64,000 nt of DNA, from positions 455,501-519,500 of the forward strand of contig NZ_CP011924.1 in the NCBI RefSeq assembly GCF_000238315.3, read 5' to 3'. Within the stretch, counting starts at the first letter, position 1, and every line of letters starts with the position of its first letter. Source of the DNA: Pseudoalteromonas piscicida (GTDB lineage: Bacteria; Pseudomonadota; Gammaproteobacteria; Enterobacterales; Alteromonadaceae). Positions 8,781 through 16,765 of the stretch are shown here, in pieces. The notes below the pieces were generated by a model that was given only the letters and a program-made list of their open reading frames with translations, was not told the DNA's origin and did not search any database. The position numbers and the translations under genes are program-made.

Positions 8781-9836
8781 TTAACTAAATGAATCCTTAA
8801 CGGCTTGTTCAAGGAGCTGACAAGACAAAGGGGTATTACCCAGTGACGCAACCTGACATGCGGCAGCCAGGCTACCCAGGTAGCAGGCCTGCCAAATGTT
8901 TGCACCTGCAACCAACGCCAGTGAACTGGCAGCTAAAAAGCAGTCACCTGCGCCAGCAGGGTCGACGGCGTTGGTGTTCAGCGCGGGCAGGCGGTCGTTC
9001 TCCCAGTCATCAAATGTGTGATTGGGCTTGTGAATGAGGATCCCTTCTTCGGCGAGTGTAATCACCAGGTTTTTTGGCTGTGACACCTCTGTGAGCTTCT
9101 GCGCCAGGATAACCAAGCCGTCATCCGGATTATTCAGAGATACTCGCACCTCTCGCTCTGTTGGGGTTAACAGATCCATATTGCAGTAGCGGGCAATATC
9201 TCCCACTTGCGAAGAAGTCTGAGAGTCTGCAACCAGTCTGATCCCTCGCAGGTGGCAGGCAGCAGCAATTTTCTCAACCAGTGGTTGTGGTAGCAAACCG
9301 TAGTTAAAATCGGAAAATACTAACAGGTCAATCTGGTTGAGCTGGCTTTCGATTGCCTGATATATTTGTGCCTGCAACTCCTGTGATATCTTGTGTTGAC
9401 GTACCTGATTAACCCGCAGCAAGGTTTTATTGCTGGCGCGGTAACGTGTTTTTAAAGGGGTCGGACGACTTTGATCGCTAAAGAACAAAGGCTCAACTTG
9501 GTAGTTTGCAATTTGCGAGCGTGTATAATTAGCGGTCTGATCCTCGCCCAATACCGAAGCCAGCACTACATGCTCTGCTCCCAGTGCTTTTATGTGTCCT
9601 GCTGTGATAGCTGCGCCGCCTAGGAATGTGTCTTTGCGGTTTGGGGTGATCACGATAGTCGGATCTTCCTGTGACAACCCTACGGCTGTGCCTTGTACAT
9701 ACTCGTCGACGATGACTTCGCCAATGACCAGGACACGCAGGGATTTCATTGCATCAAACAACTCATATAAGTCGTCAGCTGCAATCTTATGACGGTTGGC
9801 AAATCCTCGTGCCTCGGCAAAATCCATGCCCGGCAC
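8781..9836 (-). CDS. PfkB/RfaE-type sugar kinase domain (C-terminal part of a frameshifted two-domain gene)
   Basis: This frame encodes a ribokinase-family kinase resembling HldE/RfaE domain I. It shows LRVLVIGEVIVDEYVQG, the FLGGAAITAGHIKALG substrate-binding stretch, and the catalytic anion-hole motif NAVDPAGAGDCFLAA near the C terminus. The same frame stays coding-like upstream of the ATG at 9836, back to about 9908 (GKLIFGSGEFESNSEHFFRR). There it meets the cytidylyltransferase frame, so the two parts were probably one protein of about 489 residues (8781-10249). No good ribosome site precedes 9836. As the sequence stands, the kinase would need re-initiation or frameshifting to be made. 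The domain order, nucleotidyltransferase before kinase, is the reverse of HldE. Confidence 0.8.
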   Translation of the reverse strand: MPGMDFAEARGFANRHKIAADDLYELFDAMKSLRVLVIGEVIVDEYVQGTAVGLSQEDPTIVITPNRKDTFLGGAAITAGHIKALGAEHVVLASVLGEDQTANYTRSQIANYQVEPLFFSDQSRPTPLKTRYRASNKTLLRVNQVRQHKISQELQAQIYQAIESQLNQIDLLVFSDFNYGLLPQPLVEKIAAACHLRGIRLVADSQTSSQVGDIARYCNMDLLTPTEREVRVSLNNPDDGLVILAQKLTEVSQPKNLVITLAEEGILIHKPNHTFDDWENDRLPALNTNAVDPAGAGDCFLAASSLALVAGANIWQACYLGSLAAACQVASLGNTPLSCQLLEQAVKDSFS

Positions 9837-10249
9837 CGGCTTTTTGCTGCGGCGGAAAAAGTGCTCAGAATTACTTTCAAACTCACCTGAGCCAAAAATA
9901 AGCTTACCCCGTAGCTGTTTAAGACTGCGAGTTCAGGATTTGAACGTGACTCAAACTCTTTTCCTTTAACAACTATTTGGGGCTTGAACCGTGCAACCTC
10001 TTGCTCAGGTGTGGCCGTGGTTATATGCGCTTCATCAACACACTCTAAGGACCGCACCACTTCCAGTCTAAGCTCTTCACTGACACGGCTGCGTACGGCC
10101 ATAGATTTGTCCGCGTTGACAGCGACAATCAACTTGTCCCCACATTCTTTGGCGAATTTAAGAAGTCTGATGTGTCCTGCATGCAAGACGTCAAAGTTGC
10201 CTTGGACCAGGACAGATCTTGTGTGTTTCTGTGGAGTGTCATTTGGCAT
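9746..10249 (-). CDS. RfaE/HldE-type cytidylyl(adenylyl)transferase domain (N-terminal part of a frameshifted gene)
   Basis: From the ATG at 10249 the product begins MPNDTPQKHTRSVLVQGNFDVLHAGHIRLLKFAKECGD. GNFDVLHAGHIRLL is the HxGH nucleotide-binding motif of the cytidylyltransferase-like superfamily (as in RfaE domain II and TagD). Homology-like sequence continues to about KGKEFESRSNPELAVLNSYG. After the CCCC run at 9907-9910 (GGGG in the gene) the frame turns into nonsense, and sensible coding resumes in the kinase frame. One extra G there would give ...NSYGGKLIFGSGEF and fuse both domains. The start overlaps the aminotransferase stop by 11 bases. It is either a real mutation or a sequencing error at the homopolymer. 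Confidence 0.75.
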   Translation of the reverse strand: MPNDTPQKHTRSVLVQGNFDVLHAGHIRLLKFAKECGDKLIVAVNADKSMAVRSRVSEELRLEVVRSLECVDEAHITTATPEQEVARFKPQIVVKGKEFESRSNPELAVLNSYGVSLFLAQVSLKVILSTFSAAAKSRCRAWILPRHEDLPTVIRLQLTTYMSCLMQ

Positions 10250-11444
10250 AGTGTTGTTCGACTTTGACAATGGCGGCGCAAATATCCGTCACTTCTTGCT
10301 GGGTATATTGTTCATTTAAGTACAGGTTAAACGATCTGTCCCGCGCAGACACGGTATTTGGCGTTGATAATGGGGGCTTGATGTAGGGCAATGCCCACTT
10401 CCAGTCACTGATCAGGAATTTATAGTCCGGATTCAGGTCTACTCCCTCAGCTTGCAGGGCCTGACAAAATGTCAGTTTATCTACGCTGAGTGTCTCCTCG
10501 CGAATAAACACCTGAAGGAAAAACGGTGACGCACTGCCAGAGAATCTGGCAACATAACAACATGTCGATTGGGTGTTAATCCATTCAATTAGCGCATTTT
10601 GCACCGCGTTACGCGCAGTGATGGTCTCGTCAAGACGAGACAAAGAAGCATGGGCAACCGCACAGGAAAGCTCGTTGGTGTTCCAGTTAAGGGCGGGAAA
10701 CAGGTTAAGCGAGGGGTCTCGTTCTGCGTATCCTTCTTGCCAAACTGGTTTTCCTCTGTCCGCATGTGCCAGAGCCATGTGATATAAAGATTGGTTTTTA
10801 GTGTAGACAATGCCGCCGCTGCCAGGGGCGGCAATATTTTTACGATACATGGTAGAGGTTGCCATGATATCGCCAAACCCACCAACCTTTTGACCATTCC
10901 ATCTCGCGCCTGGCGCTTGAGAGCAGTCTTCAATGACTTTGATACCGCGCTGGTGGGCCTGGGTCACTATGGTTTCAACGTCGGTGGGGATACCCGCACA
11001 GTGAACCAGAATAATCGCACCGGTCTTGTCCGTGATCAGCGGTTCGATTTGTTCCCAGGTGCTGTTATAGCTATCCTCAGCCGCATCGGCTATCACAGGC
11101 ACATATCCTTGGTGAATAATGGACGCGAGGGGCCCCGAATCGGTCACCGGTGAAAGAATAACTTCCTGACCTTGAGGTAGCATCAGCGCTGCAAGGGCAA
11201 CGAATACGGATGCGGTGCCGGTTGCAACGGCTACGCTGTAACCGCCACCCATATACTCTGAAAAGGCGTTGCAATAAGCTTGCTCAAAGTCGCCGCCGTA
11301 GGGGGGATCAGATTCACTGTGCTGATAATGTGCAATCACCTTATTGAGCGCGTCTATTTCACTCGTGCCAAATGCCTTTCGGGCAGGCATAGGTGTGGTA
11401 CGTACCGGGTTGCCGCCCAAGATAGCAAGGGGTTGTTTACTCAT
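10239..11444 (-). CDS. DegT/DnrJ/EryC1/StrS-family PLP aminotransferase
   Basis: The protein starts MSKQPLAILGGNPVRTTPMPARKAFG, a common opening of DegT-family sugar aminotransferases. It shows AVATGTASVFVALAAL (PLP phosphate region), VIEDCSQAPGARW (the Asp that holds the pyridine ring) and Lys202 in YRKNIAAPGSGGI as the likely Schiff-base lysine. These enzymes transaminate keto-sugars or make AHBA/scyllo-inosamine-type amines. The ATG at 11444 overlaps the upstream stop by ATGA and has GGAG before it, so it is preferred over the earlier in-frame ATG at 11456. With the adjacent Gfo/Idh dehydrogenase it forms a plausible oxidise-then-aminate pair. Confidence 0.85.
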   Translation of the reverse strand: MSKQPLAILGGNPVRTTPMPARKAFGTSEIDALNKVIAHYQHSESDPPYGGDFEQAYCNAFSEYMGGGYSVAVATGTASVFVALAALMLPQGQEVILSPVTDSGPLASIIHQGYVPVIADAAEDSYNSTWEQIEPLITDKTGAIILVHCAGIPTDVETIVTQAHQRGIKVIEDCSQAPGARWNGQKVGGFGDIMATSTMYRKNIAAPGSGGIVYTKNQSLYHMALAHADRGKPVWQEGYAERDPSLNLFPALNWNTNELSCAVAHASLSRLDETITARNAVQNALIEWINTQSTCCYVARFSGSASPFFLQVFIREETLSVDKLTFCQALQAEGVDLNPDYKFLISDWKWALPYIKPPLSTPNTVSARDRSFNLYLNEQYTQQEVTDICAAIVKVEQHYAK

Positions 11445-12412
11445 AACGCACTCCACCTGACAGGTTGTTTTGTCTGACGCGACAGATCTGCGCCAGTGAG
11501 TATTTTCACTACATTGAGGCCCAGCTCAAACTCCTCACAACATGACTGACCGCGTTGAACCTTAGCGATGAAAGACTCAAGAGACAGCCCAAGTGGCATC
11601 CGATTTGGTGAGCTAAGCGGCTGACTTTGTCCGCTATCCAGGTGTTCGACAAACAGATCCGGGTCCTCTCTGTCTACGAAATGGTAGACATCGTTGCCAT
11701 AGGTCACAGCCATTTGTCTGGTTTTCTTGGCCATCCCATTCCCACCAACAACGGTTGCCGTGCTGCCATTACTAAAGGTCATAGTCACTTCAATATTTTC
11801 TCTTAATACATCCTGTGACAGATCAGCGTCGACAGGGAGTGCCCGACTGGAAATGGTGTCAGGCAATTCGCCGCAAAACTCCAGTGCTGCGGCAATAAAG
11901 TGGGGGGAATACTCCCAAAGTGGCGGCCAATTTTCTCGGGGATTGTAGGCCGCCCCTATTTTGGCCTCAAGATGTGTAGGCACACCAGGTTGCAGGCGGC
12001 GCAGTTGTGTAATTGCACTGTGATGCAGGTCGATGTGATCGACAGCCACAATGGCTTTACGTGCTCTGGCGAAGTCAAGCATCTCGGTTGCATCTGCAAT
12101 GCTCATAGCCATAGGCTTTTCGATAAATAAAGGAATACCAGCGGCCATAATTTTCAGTGACGCAGCTTTGTTGAGATGCGGAGGCAGGGCCAAAATCACG
12201 CCATCTACTTTTATTACATCACTGCTCAGTAGCGCATCTACAGAATTAAACACCTGGCAATGCGGTAATACAAAGTCGTGAGGGTTTTCGTTGCTTGTGA
12301 CTACAAAGTCCAGAGACGCGCTGGTGATTTCTTCATTGAGTGTACGCGCAATTTTTTGTCCCCAACTGCCGAGTCCAACCAGTGCCAGTGAAAGTGAAGT
12401 GTGTGCGCTCAT
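11441..12412 (-). CDS. Gfo/Idh/MocA-family NAD(P)-dependent oxidoreductase
   Basis: This 323-residue protein has an N-terminal Rossmann domain (LALVGLGSWGQKIARTL, residues 8-24) and the family EKP motif in PLFIEKPMAMSIADATEML, where Lys and Glu line the active site. It then has the alpha/beta C-terminal domain typical of glucose-fructose oxidoreductase relatives. Such enzymes oxidise or reduce a hydroxyl on a sugar, inositol or nucleotide-sugar. It overlaps the aminotransferase gene by four bases and follows the orphan 440-residue gene by three bases. The coupling suggests it provides the keto group that the aminotransferase uses. Its exact substrate cannot be read from sequence. Confidence 0.85.
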   Translation of the reverse strand: MSAHTSLSLALVGLGSWGQKIARTLNEEITSASLDFVVTSNENPHDFVLPHCQVFNSVDALLSSDVIKVDGVILALPPHLNKAASLKIMAAGIPLFIEKPMAMSIADATEMLDFARARKAIVAVDHIDLHHSAITQLRRLQPGVPTHLEAKIGAAYNPRENWPPLWEYSPHFIAAALEFCGELPDTISSRALPVDADLSQDVLRENIEVTMTFSNGSTATVVGGNGMAKKTRQMAVTYGNDVYHFVDREDPDLFVEHLDSGQSQPLSSPNRMPLGLSLESFIAKVQRGQSCCEEFELGLNVVKILTGADLSRQTKQPVRWSAL

Positions 12413-12415
12413 TAT

Positions 12416-13738
12416 TTAGCTTTGCTCCATATCAGCAGGATCGTCATAAAGGTCGGAGAAGTCTTGTAGCTCGCCGGTTTGTATCTGACGATGGAGTTTT
12501 AAGAAGGCACCATTAATGGTTTCAGTGGTGCCACTGTGCCAGATAACAACCTGATTCTCATGAGCTCTAAATTCTGGTTGTTCACCAAAGAAATAGCCAC
12601 CGGTGGCAACATTTTTGACGCTGTTTGAAAAATGCTCCCGGCTAGTGGGGATAAACATGATCGAATTGACGTTTTCGGTAAAGAAGTAGGTATAACTGGT
12701 GCCGCCATTGATACTCATGTTGATATGGGCACGACGGTACAGGGCAAACCGGACATGCATGTCTATAGAAGCCAGCGGCAAGGTATCGCAATGACTCAGG
12801 CACTCGGGCAGAGCTTCGCATGCTTTGCTGGTATCGCGCACGACAATAATGTGGAATTCTTCGCTGTCGACCCGTTTGGTAAATTCAGCCCATTCTTCCA
12901 CCGGACTATTGCGGTGTTCATGCAGAGGGTACTCACGTAGTGTGATGACCAGCAACTTTTTACCGCCAATATTACGGTCCTGAACAAAGCTATCCACTAA
13001 TGCTTCGGCATGGGCGTGCGGTCTGAAACGTGCTGTGTCTATACCCGCTCGTTTATATTTAAGCACTTGCTCAATTTTCAGGTGGATACCTCTATGTGTT
13101 TCACGGAATGACTCAGGAAAGACATGGGGCTGATGTTGCAACATCTCGACCGCTTGTTGGCGGTAGGACATTTTAGACACTCCCGAGCAGGCTGGGAGCG
13201 CTTCAAAAACAGGAATAACAATATGATTGAGTCGCCATTCAACATCATCCAGCTCATGAGAAGTGGTAAAACTCAGGGAGTCAGGATCTGAAGAGCGCTT
13301 CGGCTGGATCACAAAATGGATGGAATCGTATTGGTGCTCTTCTCGGTACAATTCTGCTTGGATAGCAAAACAGCAGCAATCAAATGTCGCAACGTTGCGA
13401 GACAAATCGAAGACAGCGTAGAGTACTTTGTCTTTGCGCACGGTGGGGATAATAACATCCTTGCACGCTACGATGATGCTTTGCATCTGGTTGTAAAAGT
13501 AAATTTTTTCCAGGTCGATACCGTGTTTAACTAAGTCATGTGCGATCTCGTCGACAAACATGGAGCAGATGATGATCCTGTCAATCTCTGTCTGGACTAG
13601 CTCAGGCAAAGATAAAGTAGGGTGGGATTCAAACTGCTCTTGTCCCGATGTGCAGGCATATATTAGTTCGTGCTCATCTGCTAGTGTTGAAGTAAGTTGT
13701 TCGGTGACTGTATTAACACCGTATAAAGCTATTTTCAT
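12416..13738 (-). CDS. Uncharacterised 440-residue protein with N-terminal Rossmann-like domain
   Basis: I do not recognise a named family. The first ~85 residues (MKIALYGVNTVTEQL ... IDRIIICSMFVDEIAHDL ... DLEKIYFYN) look like the small nucleotide-binding-type domain that also begins three other proteins of this window. A cysteine-rich strand (ATFDCCCFAIQ) lies at about residues 118-128. The rest has alternating strands and helices (KKLLVITLREYPLHEH, FHIIVVRDTSKACEAL, INGGTSYTYFF) that could be a GT-B-like fold. If so, it would be the only glycosyltransferase candidate in the block. Its start overlaps the cupin gene stop by one base, so it belongs to the operon. Function is open. Confidence 0.6.
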   Translation of the reverse strand: MKIALYGVNTVTEQLTSTLADEHELIYACTSGQEQFESHPTLSLPELVQTEIDRIIICSMFVDEIAHDLVKHGIDLEKIYFYNQMQSIIVACKDVIIPTVRKDKVLYAVFDLSRNVATFDCCCFAIQAELYREEHQYDSIHFVIQPKRSSDPDSLSFTTSHELDDVEWRLNHIVIPVFEALPACSGVSKMSYRQQAVEMLQHQPHVFPESFRETHRGIHLKIEQVLKYKRAGIDTARFRPHAHAEALVDSFVQDRNIGGKKLLVITLREYPLHEHRNSPVEEWAEFTKRVDSEEFHIIVVRDTSKACEALPECLSHCDTLPLASIDMHVRFALYRRAHINMSINGGTSYTYFFTENVNSIMFIPTSREHFSNSVKNVATGGYFFGEQPEFRAHENQVVIWHSGTTETINGAFLKLHRQIQTGELQDFSDLYDDPADMEQS

Positions 13739-14232
13739 TACTGACCTGTTATTCTTCTATAATACTCTTGCAATTCGTCAGGTTTATTTTCTGACGGTGC
13801 CCAGGGGGCGTATTCAACATCTATGTCTTTGTCGAATGGGCCGACATAACATTCGTGATAAACAACCCACTCTGAGCGGGCAATTGGCAGGTGCCATAAT
13901 GGCGCACTAAGGCGATACATAAAAGCACCCTGACCATTATCTGACATGGGGATACGCTGTGATACCAGCCCCTTGTCGTCAAAAATAAAGACCTCCATTT
14001 CCCCTTCAATCAGATGATAGGACTCCGATTTATGTTGGGGGTGGCGGTGAGGCGTCATTAACGCGCTGCGATGCAACACAATAATCATCTCCTGGATAGG
14101 GTCTTGATTATCTCTGTGACAACACAATCTAAAGCGCTTGGTCGGGGAAGCCAACGCACGCGCTTTTAACATGTCTAAGGTACTGTTATCGACTGTCAAC
14201 ACGTCTTTGTCGTTGAAGATAGCAACACTCAT
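13738..14232 (-). CDS. WbuC-family cupin-fold metalloprotein
   Basis: The 164-residue protein has the WbuC features: a short N-terminal helix with LDMLKARALASPTKRFRLCCHR, then a cupin barrel with the metal-binding HRHPQHKSESYHLIEGEMEVFIFDD (His, His and Glu ligands) and a second conserved stretch PLWHLPIARSEWVVYHECYVGPF. WbuC proteins are widespread in O-antigen and other surface-sugar clusters, but their reaction is unsettled. Sugar epimerase, isomerase or modifying roles have been suggested. It overlaps its neighbours by one base on each side, so translation is probably coupled. Confidence 0.8.
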   Translation of the reverse strand: MSVAIFNDKDVLTVDNSTLDMLKARALASPTKRFRLCCHRDNQDPIQEMIIVLHRSALMTPHRHPQHKSESYHLIEGEMEVFIFDDKGLVSQRIPMSDNGQGAFMYRLSAPLWHLPIARSEWVVYHECYVGPFDKDIDVEYAPWAPSENKPDELQEYYRRITGQ

Positions 14233-15251
14233 CAGGTGTTGCTCGCTGATTTTTTACTGTAGCCACGTATCGCAAGGATATATGAGCCGATGCCATAGTG
14301 GCCACGCGGTTCAAACTCGATGTTGTATTTGTTGCAGATATCGGCCCAGGCTCTTTGCTGTCCAAACTCCGGGAGGTTACCGTTGCAGCTCCAGTCATCA
14401 AACAGCAAAATGGCACCCTTAGAAAGCAGCTCGTTGGTAAACATATAATCGAGTACCTGATAGGTAGATTCGTACAGATCGCAGTCCAGGTGCAACAGTG
14501 CAAACCGCTCTTCGGGTTTGATTTGCACCATAGTTTCTTCGAACCAACCCTGATAAATACTAAAATCTGAAAACTTTAGCTGAGTATTGAGTGTATCTGC
14601 CAGCTGTTGTGCACTGATATCTGCACAGGCGCCTTCTCCCCAGACGTTACTCTGGACAAGAGGGGACTCCAGATCGATATCATGGGTAGAAGCTGGCAAG
14701 CCCTCAAAACTATCAAACAGGTGCAGGTGCTTAGCCGGCATATTGTAGTACTGGCTGCAGTCTCTGAGGGTTCTGGCAAGCATATAGCTGGATTGGCCAG
14801 TGCCACATCCGAACTCAGCAATATTACCTGCGACCTGATTGGCCATGACTAACTCGACTTGCATCGCTAGCGTTCGAAGCACGTCTTCACGGAAGCTAAA
14901 ATAGGTGTGAACGTCGGGCGCTTTGCCTTGTGGGTAGCCAGTGAAAATGCCAAACTCCAAGCTAAACCCGTTCATCATATTATGGTGCGCGACATAGATT
15001 TTTTCTTCCAGGACACCTAAAGAGAGCAGTTGGGGCTTAATCTCTTTGTGGTACTGACTGGCAATGATGATCTGATCACAGGACAAAGACGGTAAAACGT
15101 CAGGCCCTTTGATTTCTACTCCTTCACGCATCGAGCCCCAAAGTGCAGCGTTGTTATCTATCAGGCATACAACCTCATGCCCTTGCTGATTTAAGAATAG
15201 CTGCAGGGTATTTTGCCCGCCTTTTCCTGTGCCAAAAATGATCACTCTCAT
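14232..15251 (-). CDS. TylF/MycF-type sugar O-methyltransferase with N-terminal Rossmann-like domain
   Basis: Residues ~1-95 (MRVIIFGTGKGGQNTL ... CLIDNN ... DQIIIASQYHKEI) form a small Rossmann-like domain related to those in three other genes here. Residues ~135-330 are a TylF/MacrocinOMT-type methyltransferase: NIAEFGCGTGQSSYMLARTL, LHLFDSFEGLPAS, then LLHLDCDLYESTYQVLDYM and GAILLFDDWSCNG, the Asp-rich metal-binding segments of this family. TylF and MycF methylate hydroxyls of deoxysugars and need a divalent metal. It overlaps the dioxygenase-like gene by four bases and the cupin gene by one. Methylation of a sugar in this pathway is the most likely role. The position methylated is unknown. 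Confidence 0.82.
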   Translation of the reverse strand: MRVIIFGTGKGGQNTLQLFLNQQGHEVVCLIDNNAALWGSMREGVEIKGPDVLPSLSCDQIIIASQYHKEIKPQLLSLGVLEEKIYVAHHNMMNGFSLEFGIFTGYPQGKAPDVHTYFSFREDVLRTLAMQVELVMANQVAGNIAEFGCGTGQSSYMLARTLRDCSQYYNMPAKHLHLFDSFEGLPASTHDIDLESPLVQSNVWGEGACADISAQQLADTLNTQLKFSDFSIYQGWFEETMVQIKPEERFALLHLDCDLYESTYQVLDYMFTNELLSKGAILLFDDWSCNGNLPEFGQQRAWADICNKYNIEFEPRGHYGIGSYILAIRGYSKKSASNT

Positions 15252-16393
15252 AGAAGGTCTCCCTTAGGCTTTTTAAATAATAAAATATGTGTGTCGGTTG
15301 CATTAAGCGTTGTGATATCGCTGAAGATGCTTTTCAGTAACGCCTGCTCCGAGCTAATAAACGTAAACCCAAGCTCTATTGCTGTGCGCTCTAGCAACGC
15401 TGCCTGATTTGACTGTGTTTGGTCGTTCACTTGTAACAGCAGATCCCCACCGGGCTTAAGTACACGCAATGCTTCGGCCGGTAACGCTTGTAACCGGCTG
15501 TGCTCAAGATTGAGTGTGCGGGGGGTCAGATAAACCAACGCTACGCTGTTGGCGTCATGATAGAGAACGACTGGTTGCTCATTCTCTGGGCTGAGTGTGT
15601 TGTAAAACAGCGATGGTGAGTCGCCATAGATGGCCCAGTTGTCGTTTTCCAGTGAGCCAATTGGATAAACACACACTTTGAGTTCACTACAACGTTGCCA
15701 CGGCATAAGGGGATAATGTGAGACAATCCCTTTTATCATGGCCGCAGTGTTGCGACGACGGCTGGGCGTAATGGTTAGCTCGCAGACGATGCGCTGTGCA
15801 GAGTCACTCGAAATGCCTCTGTGTAGTAGTTGGCTGACCTCCAATAAAGCCCAGGTGCCGGTTGGCCCGGTCACAAACACTTCCTGGCCTTGCTCTGTTT
15901 TTATTGCTGTTGTACCAAGCGCTTTACTTGGTGGTGTCAAAAAGAGCAGCAGCTTTATGACTGTGTCTGGCAAACTATCGGTGTGATAAGCATTTGAGCC
16001 CAATTGAGAGTCTGATATTTGCGCCAGGCGGGTAATGCGGCCATTGACGACTTGCCAGTTATAACCAAGCTGAGTGCAGACATCGTCATACACATGAGCC
16101 AGAAATTCATCGATATGCTGTCGGGCCTCATGCGTTAATTGTAATCGTTGCACCTCCGAATCATCGTTCAGTGAGGTAAAGTTGCGGTAATAGGTGTAGT
16201 CTGACTGACTGGCAGTTGTGTCATAGCCTGAGCGAGGCAGAGATTCGGCAACCTGCCTGAAGCGGTCGGCAAAAGCTGGGTCAACCTCACCAATATAAAA
16301 TTTGTTGCGAGCAAAATCTGCTGTGTGCGCGCCTTCGTAGTCGCGTCGAGCCAGATGGGTGTGTTCTTTCCATGCCTGCTCTGAGCGATACAA
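15248..16393 (-). CDS. Iron/2-oxoglutarate dioxygenase-like protein with methyltransferase-like tail (C-terminal part of a frameshifted gene)
   Basis: Starting from the first in-frame ATG (16393) the product has 381 residues. YHTDSLPDTVIKLLLFLTP near residue 137 followed by LLHRGISSDSAQRIVCELT has the H-x-D ... H ... R spacing of phytanoyl-CoA-dioxygenase-like 2-oxoglutarate enzymes. The last ~75 residues (ALRVLKPGGDLLLQVND...) resemble the end of a SAM methyltransferase. The same frame remains coding-like upstream to about 16490 (FYAIKDKLLERFAPAELEIISL). This continues the sense of the upstream ORF, so this is probably the larger part of a 495-residue protein with a frameshift at the A6 run 16486-16491. 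It overlaps the TylF-type gene by ATGA. Confidence 0.65.
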   Translation of the reverse strand: MYRSEQAWKEHTHLARRDYEGAHTADFARNKFYIGEVDPAFADRFRQVAESLPRSGYDTTASQSDYTYYRNFTSLNDDSEVQRLQLTHEARQHIDEFLAHVYDDVCTQLGYNWQVVNGRITRLAQISDSQLGSNAYHTDSLPDTVIKLLLFLTPPSKALGTTAIKTEQGQEVFVTGPTGTWALLEVSQLLHRGISSDSAQRIVCELTITPSRRRNTAAMIKGIVSHYPLMPWQRCSELKVCVYPIGSLENDNWAIYGDSPSLFYNTLSPENEQPVVLYHDANSVALVYLTPRTLNLEHSRLQALPAEALRVLKPGGDLLLQVNDQTQSNQAALLERTAIELGFTFISSEQALLKSIFSDITTLNATDTHILLFKKPKGDLL

Positions 16394-16431
16394 GGGGTTA
16401 TCAAAGCTGGTTTGATAATCAAGCAGTGAGA

Positions 16432-16734
16432 TTATCTCAAGCTCTGCCGGAGCGAAGCGTTCGAGTAATTTATCTTTAATGGCATAAAAAATGTTTGTGA
16501 TGACACTACTATCTTATAGTGCTGTAAATCTTCACGCGTTAAGTCGGTTAATCCGGTGACGGTGTCTGTGCCGGATTTGTCATCGATGAGCATAGCCGGA
16601 GAGACTAAAGCATCTTGTTTAATCAGCGCCAGAATTTGCTCACATCCACCACCACTGCCGTAAATGGCATAAGGCTCGGTGGCCAAGTTGTGCTTGTGAT
16701 ACTGTTCGAGAAACCGGGTTTTTATTTCACTCAT
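16432..16734 (-). CDS. N-terminal Rossmann-like domain fragment of the frameshifted dioxygenase-like gene
   Basis: The product begins MSEIKTRFLEQYHKHNLATEPYAIYGSGGGCEQILALI, a short helix and then a Rossmann-like glycine-rich turn. It continues through MLIDDKSG and HYKIVVSSQTFF. From there the frame gives PLKINYSN and ends, while the next frame gives a sensible continuation. One extra base in the A6 run (16486-16491; T6 in the gene) joins both into a single 495-codon ORF. This domain is of the same type as the N-terminal domains of the 440-residue protein, the TylF-type protein and the FkbM protein. As it stands the fragment is 100 residues and lacks a catalytic domain. Confidence 0.6.
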   Translation of the reverse strand: MSEIKTRFLEQYHKHNLATEPYAIYGSGGGCEQILALIKQDALVSPAMLIDDKSGTDTVTGLTDLTREDLQHYKIVVSSQTFFMPLKINYSNASLRQSLR

Positions 16735-16765
16735 AAGGACTTCCTGGATCAGACAAGCTGAAACA

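Noticed and set aside
10791..11153. Plus-strand ORF of 120 codons
   Set aside because: Antisense shadow of the well-supported DegT aminotransferase.
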